Shown here: positions 1 through 4,932 of the stretch, piece after piece | How positions within the stretch are numbered: the first letter of the stretch is position 1 | How the letters are laid out: every line of letters begins with the position of its first letter | Assembly: GCA_036258735.1 (NCBI GenBank) | Contig: DATADC010000058.1 | Coordinates: forward strand, 1-6,446 | Direction of reading: 5' to 3' | DNA: 6,446 nt | Source of the DNA: JAPSGM01 sp036258735 | GTDB lineage: Bacteria; Chloroflexota; Limnocylindria; QHBO01 | Translations under genes and position numbers: made by a program | The notes under the pieces: model-generated | What the model saw: only the letters and a program-made list of their open reading frames with translations | The model's database searches: none | What the model was told of the DNA's origin: nothing

Positions 1-1
1 G

Positions 2-118
2 GTGCGCGCTGCCGTGGAGGACCTCGCGGCGTGGGTCGGAGCAGGTGACGTCAGCTGGCCGCCACTTCCCGAGCCGTGGCAGGCGGACGGCGCACTCAGC
101 GGCGTCGCGAGACGGTGA
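2..118 (+). CDS. C-terminal fragment of an unidentified protein (truncated at window edge)
   Basis: An open frame enters from the left edge and runs 38 codons to a TGA at 116-118. The tail is acidic then Pro/Trp-rich, with VEDLAAWVGAG followed by SWPPLPEPW. Codon use is G/C-ending like the surrounding genes. It converges on the lipoprotein gene and overlaps its 3' end by 23 bases, a common arrangement for convergent genes in compact genomes. The helical piece followed by a short tail loosely recalls the end of winged-helix DNA glycosylase-like (AlkZ/YcaQ) proteins, but too little is present to name it. No terminator hairpin is visible at this junction. Confidence 0.4.
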   Translation: MRAAVEDLAAWVGAGDVSWPPLPEPWQADGALSGVARR

Positions 119-614
119 CCACCACGTAGCCCTCGTTGTCCGAGACCGCAGCATCCAGGTTTCCCTGTGAGAACCGGTTGTCGCAGGTGGCGTCCGCGTC
201 GGTTCGGCACGCAAGCATCTCGGCAACCCGGTCGTAGAGCGGTGCCGGGCCGTGCATGAGGTCGCGCAGGTACGGCAGATACAGGACGCCAGCCTCGGGG
301 TCATCCGCCCGCACGCTCAGCACAACCTGCTCCACGGGAACCCCCACCAGGTCGAGCTCCACGCCGTCAGGCGCGGTGCCCACGACGTGGTGCGGACCTG
401 CCGGCTGGAACGTCATCCCCAGGTCTGCCTCGAGCTCGGCGCGCACCCGATCGGCCTGGGGGTCGTGGGCCGCGTGGTCGGCAGTGGAGCTGGGGGTCGG
501 TGTTGACGCCGTGGCGCAGCCGGCCACCAGGACCACGAGGCCCAAGACGGCGAGCTTGGGCCCAGTCAGCCCGGCCCGGACGGCCCGTCGGCGTACAGCT
601 GGTCGGCGTAGCAC
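96..614 (-). CDS. small lipoprotein, function unknown
   Basis: This is a predicted 172-residue exported lipoprotein. The N-terminus has an Arg-rich n-region (LRRPAVRRRAVR), a hydrophobic segment at residues 19-31 and a lipobox LVAG followed by Cys33. Cys33 would be lipidated and anchor the protein on the outer face of the cytoplasmic membrane. A Ser/Thr/Pro/His linker (about 34-52) leads to a mixed alpha/beta domain. Cys136 and Cys144 could form a disulfide. I recognise no family. The frame stays open up to 737, but that extension is Arg-rich and overlaps the zinc-finger gene, so I chose the GTG at 612-614. That codon has an AGGA-type ribosome site 9-10 bases upstream. A CTG at 567-569, overlapping the upstream TGA by 4 bases, is the alternative and would still keep the lipobox. 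It is the last gene of the protease operon and overlaps the zinc-finger gene by 49 bases. Confidence 0.68.
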   Translation of the reverse strand: MLRRPAVRRRAVRAGLTGPKLAVLGLVVLVAGCATASTPTPSSTADHAAHDPQADRVRAELEADLGMTFQPAGPHHVVGTAPDGVELDLVGVPVEQVVLSVRADDPEAGVLYLPYLRDLMHGPAPLYDRVAEMLACRTDADATCDNRFSQGNLDAAVSDNEGYVVVTVSRRR

Positions 615-853
615 CAGCGCCAATCCTCGCCGGGCTCGACGGACTGCACAGCGGGGTGCGCGGTCTCGTTGAAGTGCGCGGTGGCGTGCCGGTTCGGCGA
701 CTGGTCGCAGCAGCTCACCCGGCCGCACGACAGGCACAGGCGCAGGTGGACCCAGTCACTCCCGATCTTGAGGCATTCCTGGCACCCGTTTCCCGACGGT
801 GTGACCGCCACCGGGCCCTGGACGTGGTCGCAGGTCTCGTCTTGCCAGCTCAC
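566..853 (-). CDS. UBP-type zinc finger protein (stand-alone ZnF_UBP)
   Basis: This 95-residue protein is essentially one UBP-type zinc finger (the ZnF-UBP/BUZ fold). Visible ligand candidates in order are C8/H10, C24xxC27, C40xxC43, C48/C49, H56, H60 and H66, followed by a Trp-rich end (DWRWCY, residues 77-82). Eukaryotic relatives sit in deubiquitinases and HDAC6, where they grip the free C-terminal Gly-Gly of ubiquitin. Bacterial stand-alone versions have no established role. The start is GTG at 851-853, which overlaps the TGA of the upstream protease (850-852) as GTGA, so translation is probably coupled to the protease. There is no signal peptide, so it should act in the cytosol. Family assignment is firm; a role in binding protein C-termini for the neighbouring protease is inference. 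Confidence 0.9.
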   Translation of the reverse strand: MSWQDETCDHVQGPVAVTPSGNGCQECLKIGSDWVHLRLCLSCGRVSCCDQSPNRHATAHFNETAHPAVQSVEPGEDWRWCYADQLYADGPSGPG

Positions 854-1734
854 CCGCTGATGGTAACGGTCCGCTCGTCGGTTCCGCGCAGGACGGTGAC
901 CTCGAGGTCCGCATCCGCGGCCGCCGAGCCCAGCGCCTCGAACAGGTCGTCGGCGGTGGTTACGCTCCTGTCACCCGCTGCGATGATGAGGTCGCCCTCG
1001 GCGATCCCCGCCCTGGCCGCCGGCGAGCCATCCTCCACCTCGCGCACCAGCAGTCCATCGCGCTCGTCGAGGCCGACTGCTCGCCGCAGGCGTCTGGCCA
1101 CGTGCGCGGGGGCCAGGCCGACCCCCAGGTAACGCCGCTTCGGCGCCTCGCCGCGGCTCAACGCGGCAACGCGCTCGCGAAGCGCGGCGCTGGCTGCGAT
1201 GGCCTGGTAGAAGCCCTTGCCGAGCCGGTTGGTGTTGATGCCGAGCAGCCGCCCTGCGCCGTCCACGATGGGGCCGCCCGACGAGCCGGGCAGCAGGGGA
1301 GCGGTGTGCTCCACCGCCCCGGCCACGCGCCGGCCCCGCGGGCCGCGGAACTCCCGACCGACGCCCGACACGAACCCCAGCGTCACGCGTACGCCCTGCC
1401 CGGCCGGGTTGCCGATGGCGACCACCGGCGAGCCGATCCCCAGCGCGCTGCCATCGCCCCACTCGATGGCCGCGGCGTCACCGGTATCGGTGCCGATGAC
1501 GGCCAGGTCGCCATCCGCGTCAGCGCCAAGCACCTTGCCGTCCGCCTCCCGTCCATCGGCGAAGAAGACCCGCACCTCGTCGCCGTGCAGGTTGTGGGCG
1601 TTGGTCAGCACCTTCCCGGGCTCGACCACGACGCCAGAGCCGCCGCGCCAGCGGTTACCGATGCCGACCGTCGACTTGCCCGCCGTTTCGGCGATGCCGG
1701 CGATTGCCTTGCCCAGGTCCGCGATGGGGCCCAT
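850..1734 (-). CDS. cytosolic HtrA-like trypsin-type serine protease with PDZ domain
   Basis: This 294-residue S1C (HtrA/Deg-like) serine endopeptidase has a trypsin-like domain at about residues 20-190 and one PDZ domain at about 203-292. The catalytic triad is readable: His47 in TNAH, Asp76 in DGDLA and Ser152 in GSSGG. The PDZ begins with the usual YLGVGL and contains SPAARAGIAEGDLI. Classical HtrA proteins carry a signal peptide or membrane anchor, but here the N-terminus (MGPIADLGKAIAGIAE) is a short amphipathic helix with none, so the enzyme is probably cytosolic. The ATG at 1732-1734 is preceded by GGAGG about 12 bases upstream, slightly long. The gene heads the operon with the UBP zinc finger and the lipoprotein and diverges from the HxlR regulator. 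It could be a housekeeping degradative protease or a more specific processing enzyme. Confidence 0.9.
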   Translation of the reverse strand: MGPIADLGKAIAGIAETAGKSTVGIGNRWRGGSGVVVEPGKVLTNAHNLHGDEVRVFFADGREADGKVLGADADGDLAVIGTDTGDAAAIEWGDGSALGIGSPVVAIGNPAGQGVRVTLGFVSGVGREFRGPRGRRVAGAVEHTAPLLPGSSGGPIVDGAGRLLGINTNRLGKGFYQAIAASAALRERVAALSRGEAPKRRYLGVGLAPAHVARRLRRAVGLDERDGLLVREVEDGSPAARAGIAEGDLIIAAGDRSVTTADDLFEALGSAAADADLEVTVLRGTDERTVTISG

Positions 1735-1757
1735 GTGGTTCGTATGCCTCCGCGTCT

Positions 1758-1785
1758 ACAGTAGGGTGTGACTTGCAATGTGCAA
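1758..1785 (-). promoter_or_regulatory. candidate promoter of the protease operon
   Basis: On the minus strand, TTGCAC (1780-1785) and TACTGT (1758-1763) are separated by 16 bases, giving a plausible -35/-10 pair. The start point would be about 15-20 bases upstream of the protease ATG and would leave the GGAGG ribosome site (1746-1750) in the leader. The -35 lies inside the palindrome at 1771-1787, so a factor bound there would compete with RNA polymerase. Assigned by pattern only. Confidence 0.45.
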
Positions 1786-1797
1786 GTTAGCATTGCA
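1771..1797. promoter_or_regulatory. overlapping inverted repeats, candidate operator
   Basis: Two perfect 7-bp inverted repeats overlap here. The first is ACTTGCA-ATG-TGCAAGT (1771-1787). The second is TGCAATG (1774-1780) paired with CATTGCA (1791-1797) across a 10-base spacer. The three TTGCA-type half-sites are shared between them. The region lies between the divergent protease operon and the HxlR regulator and covers the likely protease -35, so the HxlR protein is the obvious candidate ligand. Binding is inferred. Confidence 0.55.
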
Positions 1798-1822
1798 CGG
1801 CCGTCTGTCAAGGCCGATGCCG

Positions 1823-1834
1823 TACGATCCGCCC
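1823..1834 (+). promoter_or_regulatory. candidate -10 of a leaderless HxlR-gene promoter
   Basis: TACGAT (1823-1828) lies 6 bases before the ATG at 1835, so transcription would start at or next to the initiator codon. No ribosome site is visible at the usual distance from that ATG. No good -35 is seen 16-18 bases upstream, so this is weaker than the other leaderless candidates in the window. Confidence 0.35.
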
Positions 1835-2257
1835 ATGAAGGCAGCCGCCGCCTCGCCGCTGGCCGCCGCGCTCGAGCGGGTGGGGGACCGATGGAGCCTC
1901 CTGCTGGTGGATGCGCTTCTCGCCGGTCCGCGCCGCTTCGGCGAGCTGGCCGAGGCCGTTCCAGGCATCGCGCCCAACATCCTGAGCGAGCGGCTGCGCC
2001 GCCTGGAAGCAGAGCGCGTCGTACGCTCGTCGCCCTATTCGGAGCGACCGCCGCGCTTCGTCTACCAGCTCACCCCCGAAGGCGCCGAGTTGGCCGGCGC
2101 GCTGCGGTTGCTCTCGGACTGGGGGTCGCGCGTGGCGCGCGAAGCGGATCCCGTTCGTCACGCGACCTGCGGCACGCCTCTGGAGGCGCGCTGGTTCTGT
2201 CCCACCTGTTCCCGTCCGGTGGAGGGCGACGAGGCGGACGAGGTCCGTTACGTCTGA
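1835..2257 (+). CDS. HxlR-family winged-helix transcriptional regulator
   Basis: This 140-residue DNA-binding protein of the HxlR/MarR-like superfamily contains the family signature VGDRWSLLLVDALLAGPRRFGEL (residues 16-38). The helix-turn-helix core PNILSERLRRLEAERVV follows (47-63), then the wing ending in YQLTPEGAEL. The C-terminus carries a compact cysteine cluster (H109, C112, C122xxC125), which may bind zinc or sense redox state. In-frame ATGs also exist at 1778 and 1817. I chose 1835 because homologous sequence begins just after it, the codon at 1778 lies inside the operator palindrome, and a -10-like TACGAT sits 6 bases upstream. The ATG at 1817 has AAGG only 3 bases away and remains possible. 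It is divergent from the protease operon, which it may repress along with itself. The effector is unknown. Confidence 0.88.
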   Translation: MKAAAASPLAAALERVGDRWSLLLVDALLAGPRRFGELAEAVPGIAPNILSERLRRLEAERVVRSSPYSERPPRFVYQLTPEGAELAGALRLLSDWGSRVAREADPVRHATCGTPLEARWFCPTCSRPVEGDEADEVRYV

Positions 2258-2265
2258 GCTCCGGC

Positions 2266-2302
2266 TTGACATGTGACCAATAGGTCACGTAAAGTCCCCG
2301 GC
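2266..2302 (+). promoter_or_regulatory. consensus-like leaderless promoter with embedded operator (ArsR gene)
   Basis: A perfect -35 TTGACA (2266-2271), an 18-base spacer and a -10 TAAAGT (2290-2295) are followed by 7 bases and then the ATG at 2303, so the transcript should start at or beside the initiator. The spacer is almost filled by the palindrome GTGACC-AATA-GGTCAC (2273-2288). A dimer bound there would block polymerase directly, the classic ArsR autorepression layout. Confidence 0.75.
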
Positions 2303-3079
2303 ATGGAGGAAGTCTTCCGAGCCCTGGCCGACCCGGGCCGGCGCGCTCTCCTCGACGCCCTGCACGAGCGGGACGGCCGCCCACTCGGCGAACTCGAGGA
2401 GGTCCTGCCGGGAATGACCCGATTCGGCGTCATGAAGCACCTGCGCGTGCTCGCCGACGCCGGCTTGGTCACCACCCGCCGCGACGGGCGTCGGAAGCTG
2501 CACTACCTCAACCCGGTTCCAATCCAGCTCATCGCCGACCGATGGATCAGCCGCTACGCGGCGCCCTGGACGGCGGGGCTGGCAGACCTCAAGACAGCCC
2601 TGGAGGCCACGCAACCCATGTCCGCACCCAAGCACGTGTTCGAGGTGTACATCCGCACCACGCCGGAGCGGCTCTGGCAGGCGATCACCGATCCGGCCAT
2701 GACGTCCGCCTACTACTTCAACTCTCGTGTCGACTCGGATTTCCGCGCCGGTTCACCGATCGCCTTTCACCAGGCCGACGGCAGCCTGGACATCGAGGGC
2801 CAGGTCGTGGAGGCCGATCCGCCTCGCAAGCTGGTCCACACCTTCGCCGTCCGCTGGGATCCGTCCTTCGACGATCCGCCCAGCCGCGTCACCTGGGAGC
2901 TCACGCCGATGGGCGAGGTCTGCCGCCTGACGCTCGTGCACGACGGTTTCGAGTCGGAGACGCGGACCTATTCCGAGGTTGGTGGCGGCTGGCCGCTCAT
3001 CCTGAGCTCGCTGAAGAGCTACCTGGAGACCGGCGAGGCGCTGAGGGTTGCGAGCCAGGAGGTTCCCGCCTCCGCCTGA
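2303..3079 (+). CDS. ArsR-type winged helix fused to SRPBCC/AHSA1 domain
   Basis: This 258-residue two-domain protein starts with an ArsR-like winged helix (about residues 1-100). Its recognition region is MTRFGVMKHLRVLADAGLV (38-56), followed by the wing DGRRKLHYLNP. After a short linker (101-110), an SRPBCC/AHSA1-like domain runs from KHVFEVYIRTTPERLWQAI to the end. The ArsR part lacks the ELCVCDL metal-binding cysteines, and the only Cys in the protein is C207, in the second domain. The ligand is therefore unlikely to be a thiophilic metal. SRPBCC domains form a deep hydrophobic pocket, so a small organic ligand is a reasonable guess. A GTG at 2273 is in frame but lies in the operator; the ATG at 2303 fits the promoter and the usual EEVFRALADPGRR start. 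In many genomes these two domains are separate neighbouring genes. Confidence 0.9.
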   Translation: MEEVFRALADPGRRALLDALHERDGRPLGELEEVLPGMTRFGVMKHLRVLADAGLVTTRRDGRRKLHYLNPVPIQLIADRWISRYAAPWTAGLADLKTALEATQPMSAPKHVFEVYIRTTPERLWQAITDPAMTSAYYFNSRVDSDFRAGSPIAFHQADGSLDIEGQVVEADPPRKLVHTFAVRWDPSFDDPPSRVTWELTPMGEVCRLTLVHDGFESETRTYSEVGGGWPLILSSLKSYLETGEALRVASQEVPASA

Positions 3080-3089
3080 TCCGCGTAGG

Positions 3090-3120
3090 GCCGATCCGCC
3101 GCCACGAACGGCGGGTCGGC
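3090..3120. terminator. bidirectional terminator hairpin between convergent genes
   Basis: GCCGATCCGCCG (3090-3101) pairs with CGGCGGGTCGGC (3109-3120) around a 7-base loop, giving a 12-bp stem with a single T/G wobble. It fills almost the whole 41-base gap between the stop of the ArsR-SRPBCC gene (3077-3079) and the stop of the convergent membrane-protein gene (3121-3123). There is no T-tract on either side, so strict intrinsic termination is not certain. Confidence 0.65.
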
Positions 3121-3615
3121 TCAGAAGGGCTTGAGCACCATGAGCCCGATGATGACCACCAGTCCCAGGCCGCCGATGGCCGCCAGCCAGAACGGTCGGG
3201 AGGACCGCAGGTCGGCGGCCAGCTGATCCGCCGTCATCGGCGCGGGAGCAGGTTCACCTTCCTTCGGCTCGTGCCCGGGCCGGCCCAGGGCCTTGCGCAG
3301 GCTCATGTAGTACGGCGACGCGATGGCGTACATCGCCGCGATGATCACCGCCAGGATTCCGATGGAGGTCCAGATCCACAGGCGGCCCCACCAACCCCCG
3401 ACGAAGCCGGCCGCGATGCCGGCGGCCAGCAGCACCAGCAGCGAGCCGTAGAGCAGCCAGAGGCTCGTCTGCGAGAGGTCGAGCAACGCCTCGACGCGGG
3501 CCCGATCCCGCTCGCCTCGAAGCTGGAAGGCGGCGTGGGCCGAGACGCCGTGGCCGAGCACGAAGCCGAACGCGCCGAGCACATGGACCAGCACGATCCA
3601 CGGATACCAGTCCAT
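3121..3615 (-). CDS. four-helix integral membrane protein, DUF2269/CopD-like
   Basis: This 164-residue protein has four hydrophobic segments at about residues 5-30, 50-73, 79-103 and 142-161. A charged cytosolic loop joins helices 1 and 2 (RGERDRARVEALLD), and a Pro/Glu-rich loop precedes helix 4. Helix 1 carries H11, H22 and H27, a pattern seen in small membrane families such as DUF2269 and CopD-like proteins that may bind heme or metal. I do not recognise a specific function. The ATG at 3613-3615 follows the stop of the upstream gene by only 2 bases, so the two are almost certainly translated together. It is the last gene of the operon headed, directly or after a second promoter, by the nickel transporter. 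Confidence 0.75.
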   Translation of the reverse strand: MDWYPWIVLVHVLGAFGFVLGHGVSAHAAFQLRGERDRARVEALLDLSQTSLWLLYGSLLVLLAAGIAAGFVGGWWGRLWIWTSIGILAVIIAAMYAIASPYYMSLRKALGRPGHEPKEGEPAPAPMTADQLAADLRSSRPFWLAAIGGLGLVVIIGLMVLKPF

Positions 3616-3617
3616 GG

Positions 3618-4010
3618 CTAGGGTCCCGTGGCAACCACGGCCGAGTCAGCCCGGGCCAGCGCAACCGCGCGCCAGGCGACCAGAACGGCCAGGCCGAAGA
3701 CCAGCATGGCGTTCACCGGGTGCACCGCTGCGAGCCACGGGGCGGCATCGCGAAACAGCGGCAGGAACGTCTGGACCTGTGTGACGACGAGCGTCGCCAC
3801 GGCCAGCCAAATCGTGGTTCGACCGGCGCGGGCGACGAAGGCCAGGATGCTAAGCAGCACCGGGACGATCGCGACCGTGTAGCCCACGTCAACGTGGGTC
3901 TGCCAGCTGCCGGCGGCGAACAACGCGGACCCGGCCAGGTACACCTGGAGCAGGACGGCTAGCACGAAGAGCACGGCCACAGCGGCGAGGGCGTAGCGCA
4001 GAGCTTGCAT
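3618..4010 (-). CDS. DUF6220-like four-helix membrane protein
   Basis: This 130-residue protein has four predicted transmembrane segments at about 7-33, 41-60, 66-84 and 96-117. The motifs LQVYLAG in helix 1, HVDVGY before helix 2 and HPVNA at the start of helix 4 match the pattern I associate with DUF6220. H39 and H97 are the conserved-looking histidines. The function is unknown. The frame extends to a TTG at 4032-4034, but the ATG at 4008-4010 has GGAGG 11 bases upstream (4022-4026) and starts just before the first helix, so I chose it. A -10-like TAGACT lies at 4035-4040 on the minus strand without a good -35, so the gene may have its own weak promoter or be read through from the transporter 55 bases upstream. 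Confidence 0.78.
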   Translation of the reverse strand: MQALRYALAAVAVLFVLAVLLQVYLAGSALFAAGSWQTHVDVGYTVAIVPVLLSILAFVARAGRTTIWLAVATLVVTQVQTFLPLFRDAAPWLAAVHPVNAMLVFGLAVLVAWRAVALARADSAVVATGP

Positions 4011-4065
4011 CGGTTCGAGTACCTCCGGCGCCAAAGTCTATGGACGCGGGCAAGCAGATCGCGAC

Positions 4066-4857
4066 TCAGTGCGGCTCCCAGTTGAAGTTGCCGGTGAAAA
4101 GGCCGTCCACGAAGCCGATCTGGTAGGCCAGGTACAGCCCGAAGCCCAGCGAGAGCACGCCGGACCCGAGCGTCAGCCAGCGGTTGATCGTCTCGGAGCG
4201 GGCTTGGCTGGCGAGGAACGGAAGGCCGATGAGCGTGGTGAGGATCGCCATGCCCGCCGCGACGCCGGCGCAGAAGATGACCAGGTAGGCGATGGCCAGC
4301 CCGGTGTCGCGGATGGCGAGGTCGGTGAGCACCAGGAAGGCCACCGCCGCCGATCCGGCCAGCCCGTGGACCAGCCCCACGATGAGCGGCCGCCCCAGCT
4401 GGAACCAGCCGAAGGTGCCGACGAGGCCCGGGTTCGTGCCGTGACCGTGCAGGTGGGCATGGCCGTGCGGATGGATGCCCGACTCGTCATCGTGGGCGTG
4501 CAGGTGCTCATGCGGGTGCCCGTGAAGCGGCGCGGGCGGCGTGAAGCGCTCGACCAGCCGGCGCATCCCCCCGGTCAGGCTGAGGAGGCCCAACAGGATG
4601 AGCATCAGCGCCACGGCGAACTCCATGCCGAGGCCGATGGCCGGCGGGATGACGACGCCGAAGACGATGATGGCGACTCCCACCACCAGGACGGTGATCG
4701 TGTGCCCCAGGCCCCAAATGGCGCCGATGAGCGTGCCGTGCGCGAACCGCTGGCTGCGGTTGAGGATGGTCGTGACGGCGATCACATGGTCCGCATCGGT
4801 CGCGTGGCGCATCCCGAGCAGGAAGCCGGCCCCGGCGAGCACGAGGAGCTGGGTCAT
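4066..4857 (-). CDS. NiCoT-type nickel/cobalt permease with His-rich loop
   Basis: This 263-residue membrane transporter should import Ni2+ or Co2+ across the cytoplasmic membrane. The diagnostic helix-2 signature of the nickel/cobalt transporter family is present as RHATDADHV (residues 17-25, H18, D21, D23, H24). It is accompanied by GALWGLGHT-like AIWGLGHT (46-53) and GLVHGLAGSAAV (161-172). A central cytosolic loop (110-140) holds twelve alternating histidines, a probable metal-binding antenna. About six to seven hydrophobic segments are visible. The ATG at 4855-4857 was preferred over one three codons upstream, because a -10 TAGGAT ends 7 bases before it, suggesting a leaderless message. 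It diverges from a Fur-family regulator across a shared palindrome. Nickel is favoured over cobalt by that neighbour, but the sequence cannot prove the metal, and an efflux-type relative is not fully excluded. Confidence 0.88.
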   Translation of the reverse strand: MTQLLVLAGAGFLLGMRHATDADHVIAVTTILNRSQRFAHGTLIGAIWGLGHTITVLVVGVAIIVFGVVIPPAIGLGMEFAVALMLILLGLLSLTGGMRRLVERFTPPAPLHGHPHEHLHAHDDESGIHPHGHAHLHGHGTNPGLVGTFGWFQLGRPLIVGLVHGLAGSAAVAFLVLTDLAIRDTGLAIAYLVIFCAGVAAGMAILTTLIGLPFLASQARSETINRWLTLGSGVLSLGFGLYLAYQIGFVDGLFTGNFNWEPH

Positions 4858-4864
4858 TGGCCTC

Positions 4865-4893
4865 ATCCTAGCCGGCTGTCGCTACTATTGCAA
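4865..4893 (-). promoter_or_regulatory. leaderless promoter of the nickel-transporter gene
   Basis: On the minus strand, TTGCAA (4888-4893) and TAGGAT (4865-4870) are separated by exactly 17 bases. TAGGAT is followed by 7 bases and then the ATG at 4857. The -35 is the left half-site of the Nur-box-like palindrome, so occupancy of that site should shut this promoter. Confidence 0.6.
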
Positions 4894-4907
4894 TACGTTG
4901 CAGCAAC
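4888..4907. promoter_or_regulatory. Nur-box-like operator shared by divergent promoters
   Basis: TTGCAA (4888-4893), a 4-base spacer and TTGCAG (4898-4903) are followed by CAAC. Within this, TGCAA-TACG-TTGCA is a perfect inverted repeat (4889-4902), and GTTGC-A-GCAAC a second one (4897-4907). From memory, the Streptomyces Nur box is two TTGCAA-type halves separated by 5 bases, so the match is close but not identical. The site lies between a Nur-like regulator and a nickel permease and overlaps the -35 of each. Confidence 0.6.
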
Positions 4908-4925
4908 ATGGACGTGGCATATACT
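4898..4925 (+). promoter_or_regulatory. leaderless promoter of the Fur-family regulator gene
   Basis: TTGCAG (4898-4903), a 16-base spacer and TATACT (4920-4925) are followed by 7 bases and then the ATG at 4933. No ribosome site is visible, so a leaderless transcript is likely. The -35 coincides with the right half of the operator, implying autoregulation. Confidence 0.65.
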
Positions 4926-4932
4926 GGCCGCC

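Noticed and set aside
615..737. N-terminal extension of the lipoprotein frame up to 737.
   Set aside because: The extension is Arg-rich out-of-frame reading of the zinc-finger gene and would bury the signal peptide about 60 residues into the protein.
1102..1771. Long plus-strand open frames opposite the protease.
   Set aside because: They are shadows in high-GC sequence; the minus frame carries a full catalytic triad and PDZ domain.
1773..1798. Possible Nur box in the HxlR/protease control region because of the TTGCAA core.
   Set aside because: Half-site spacing does not match the pattern at 4888 or the remembered Nur consensus; kept only as a general inverted repeat.
2542..3621. Plus-strand open frame of about 359 codons.
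   Set aside because: It overlaps the SRPBCC domain and then the opposite-strand membrane-protein gene, crosses the terminator hairpin, and its translation is Arg/Gly/Pro-rich with no recognisable domain.
4069..4932. Long open frame upstream of and in frame with the Fur-family gene.
   Set aside because: It is the antisense shadow of the transporter gene, with low-complexity Arg/Glu/His-rich translation; the family homology and the promoter both place the start at 4933.
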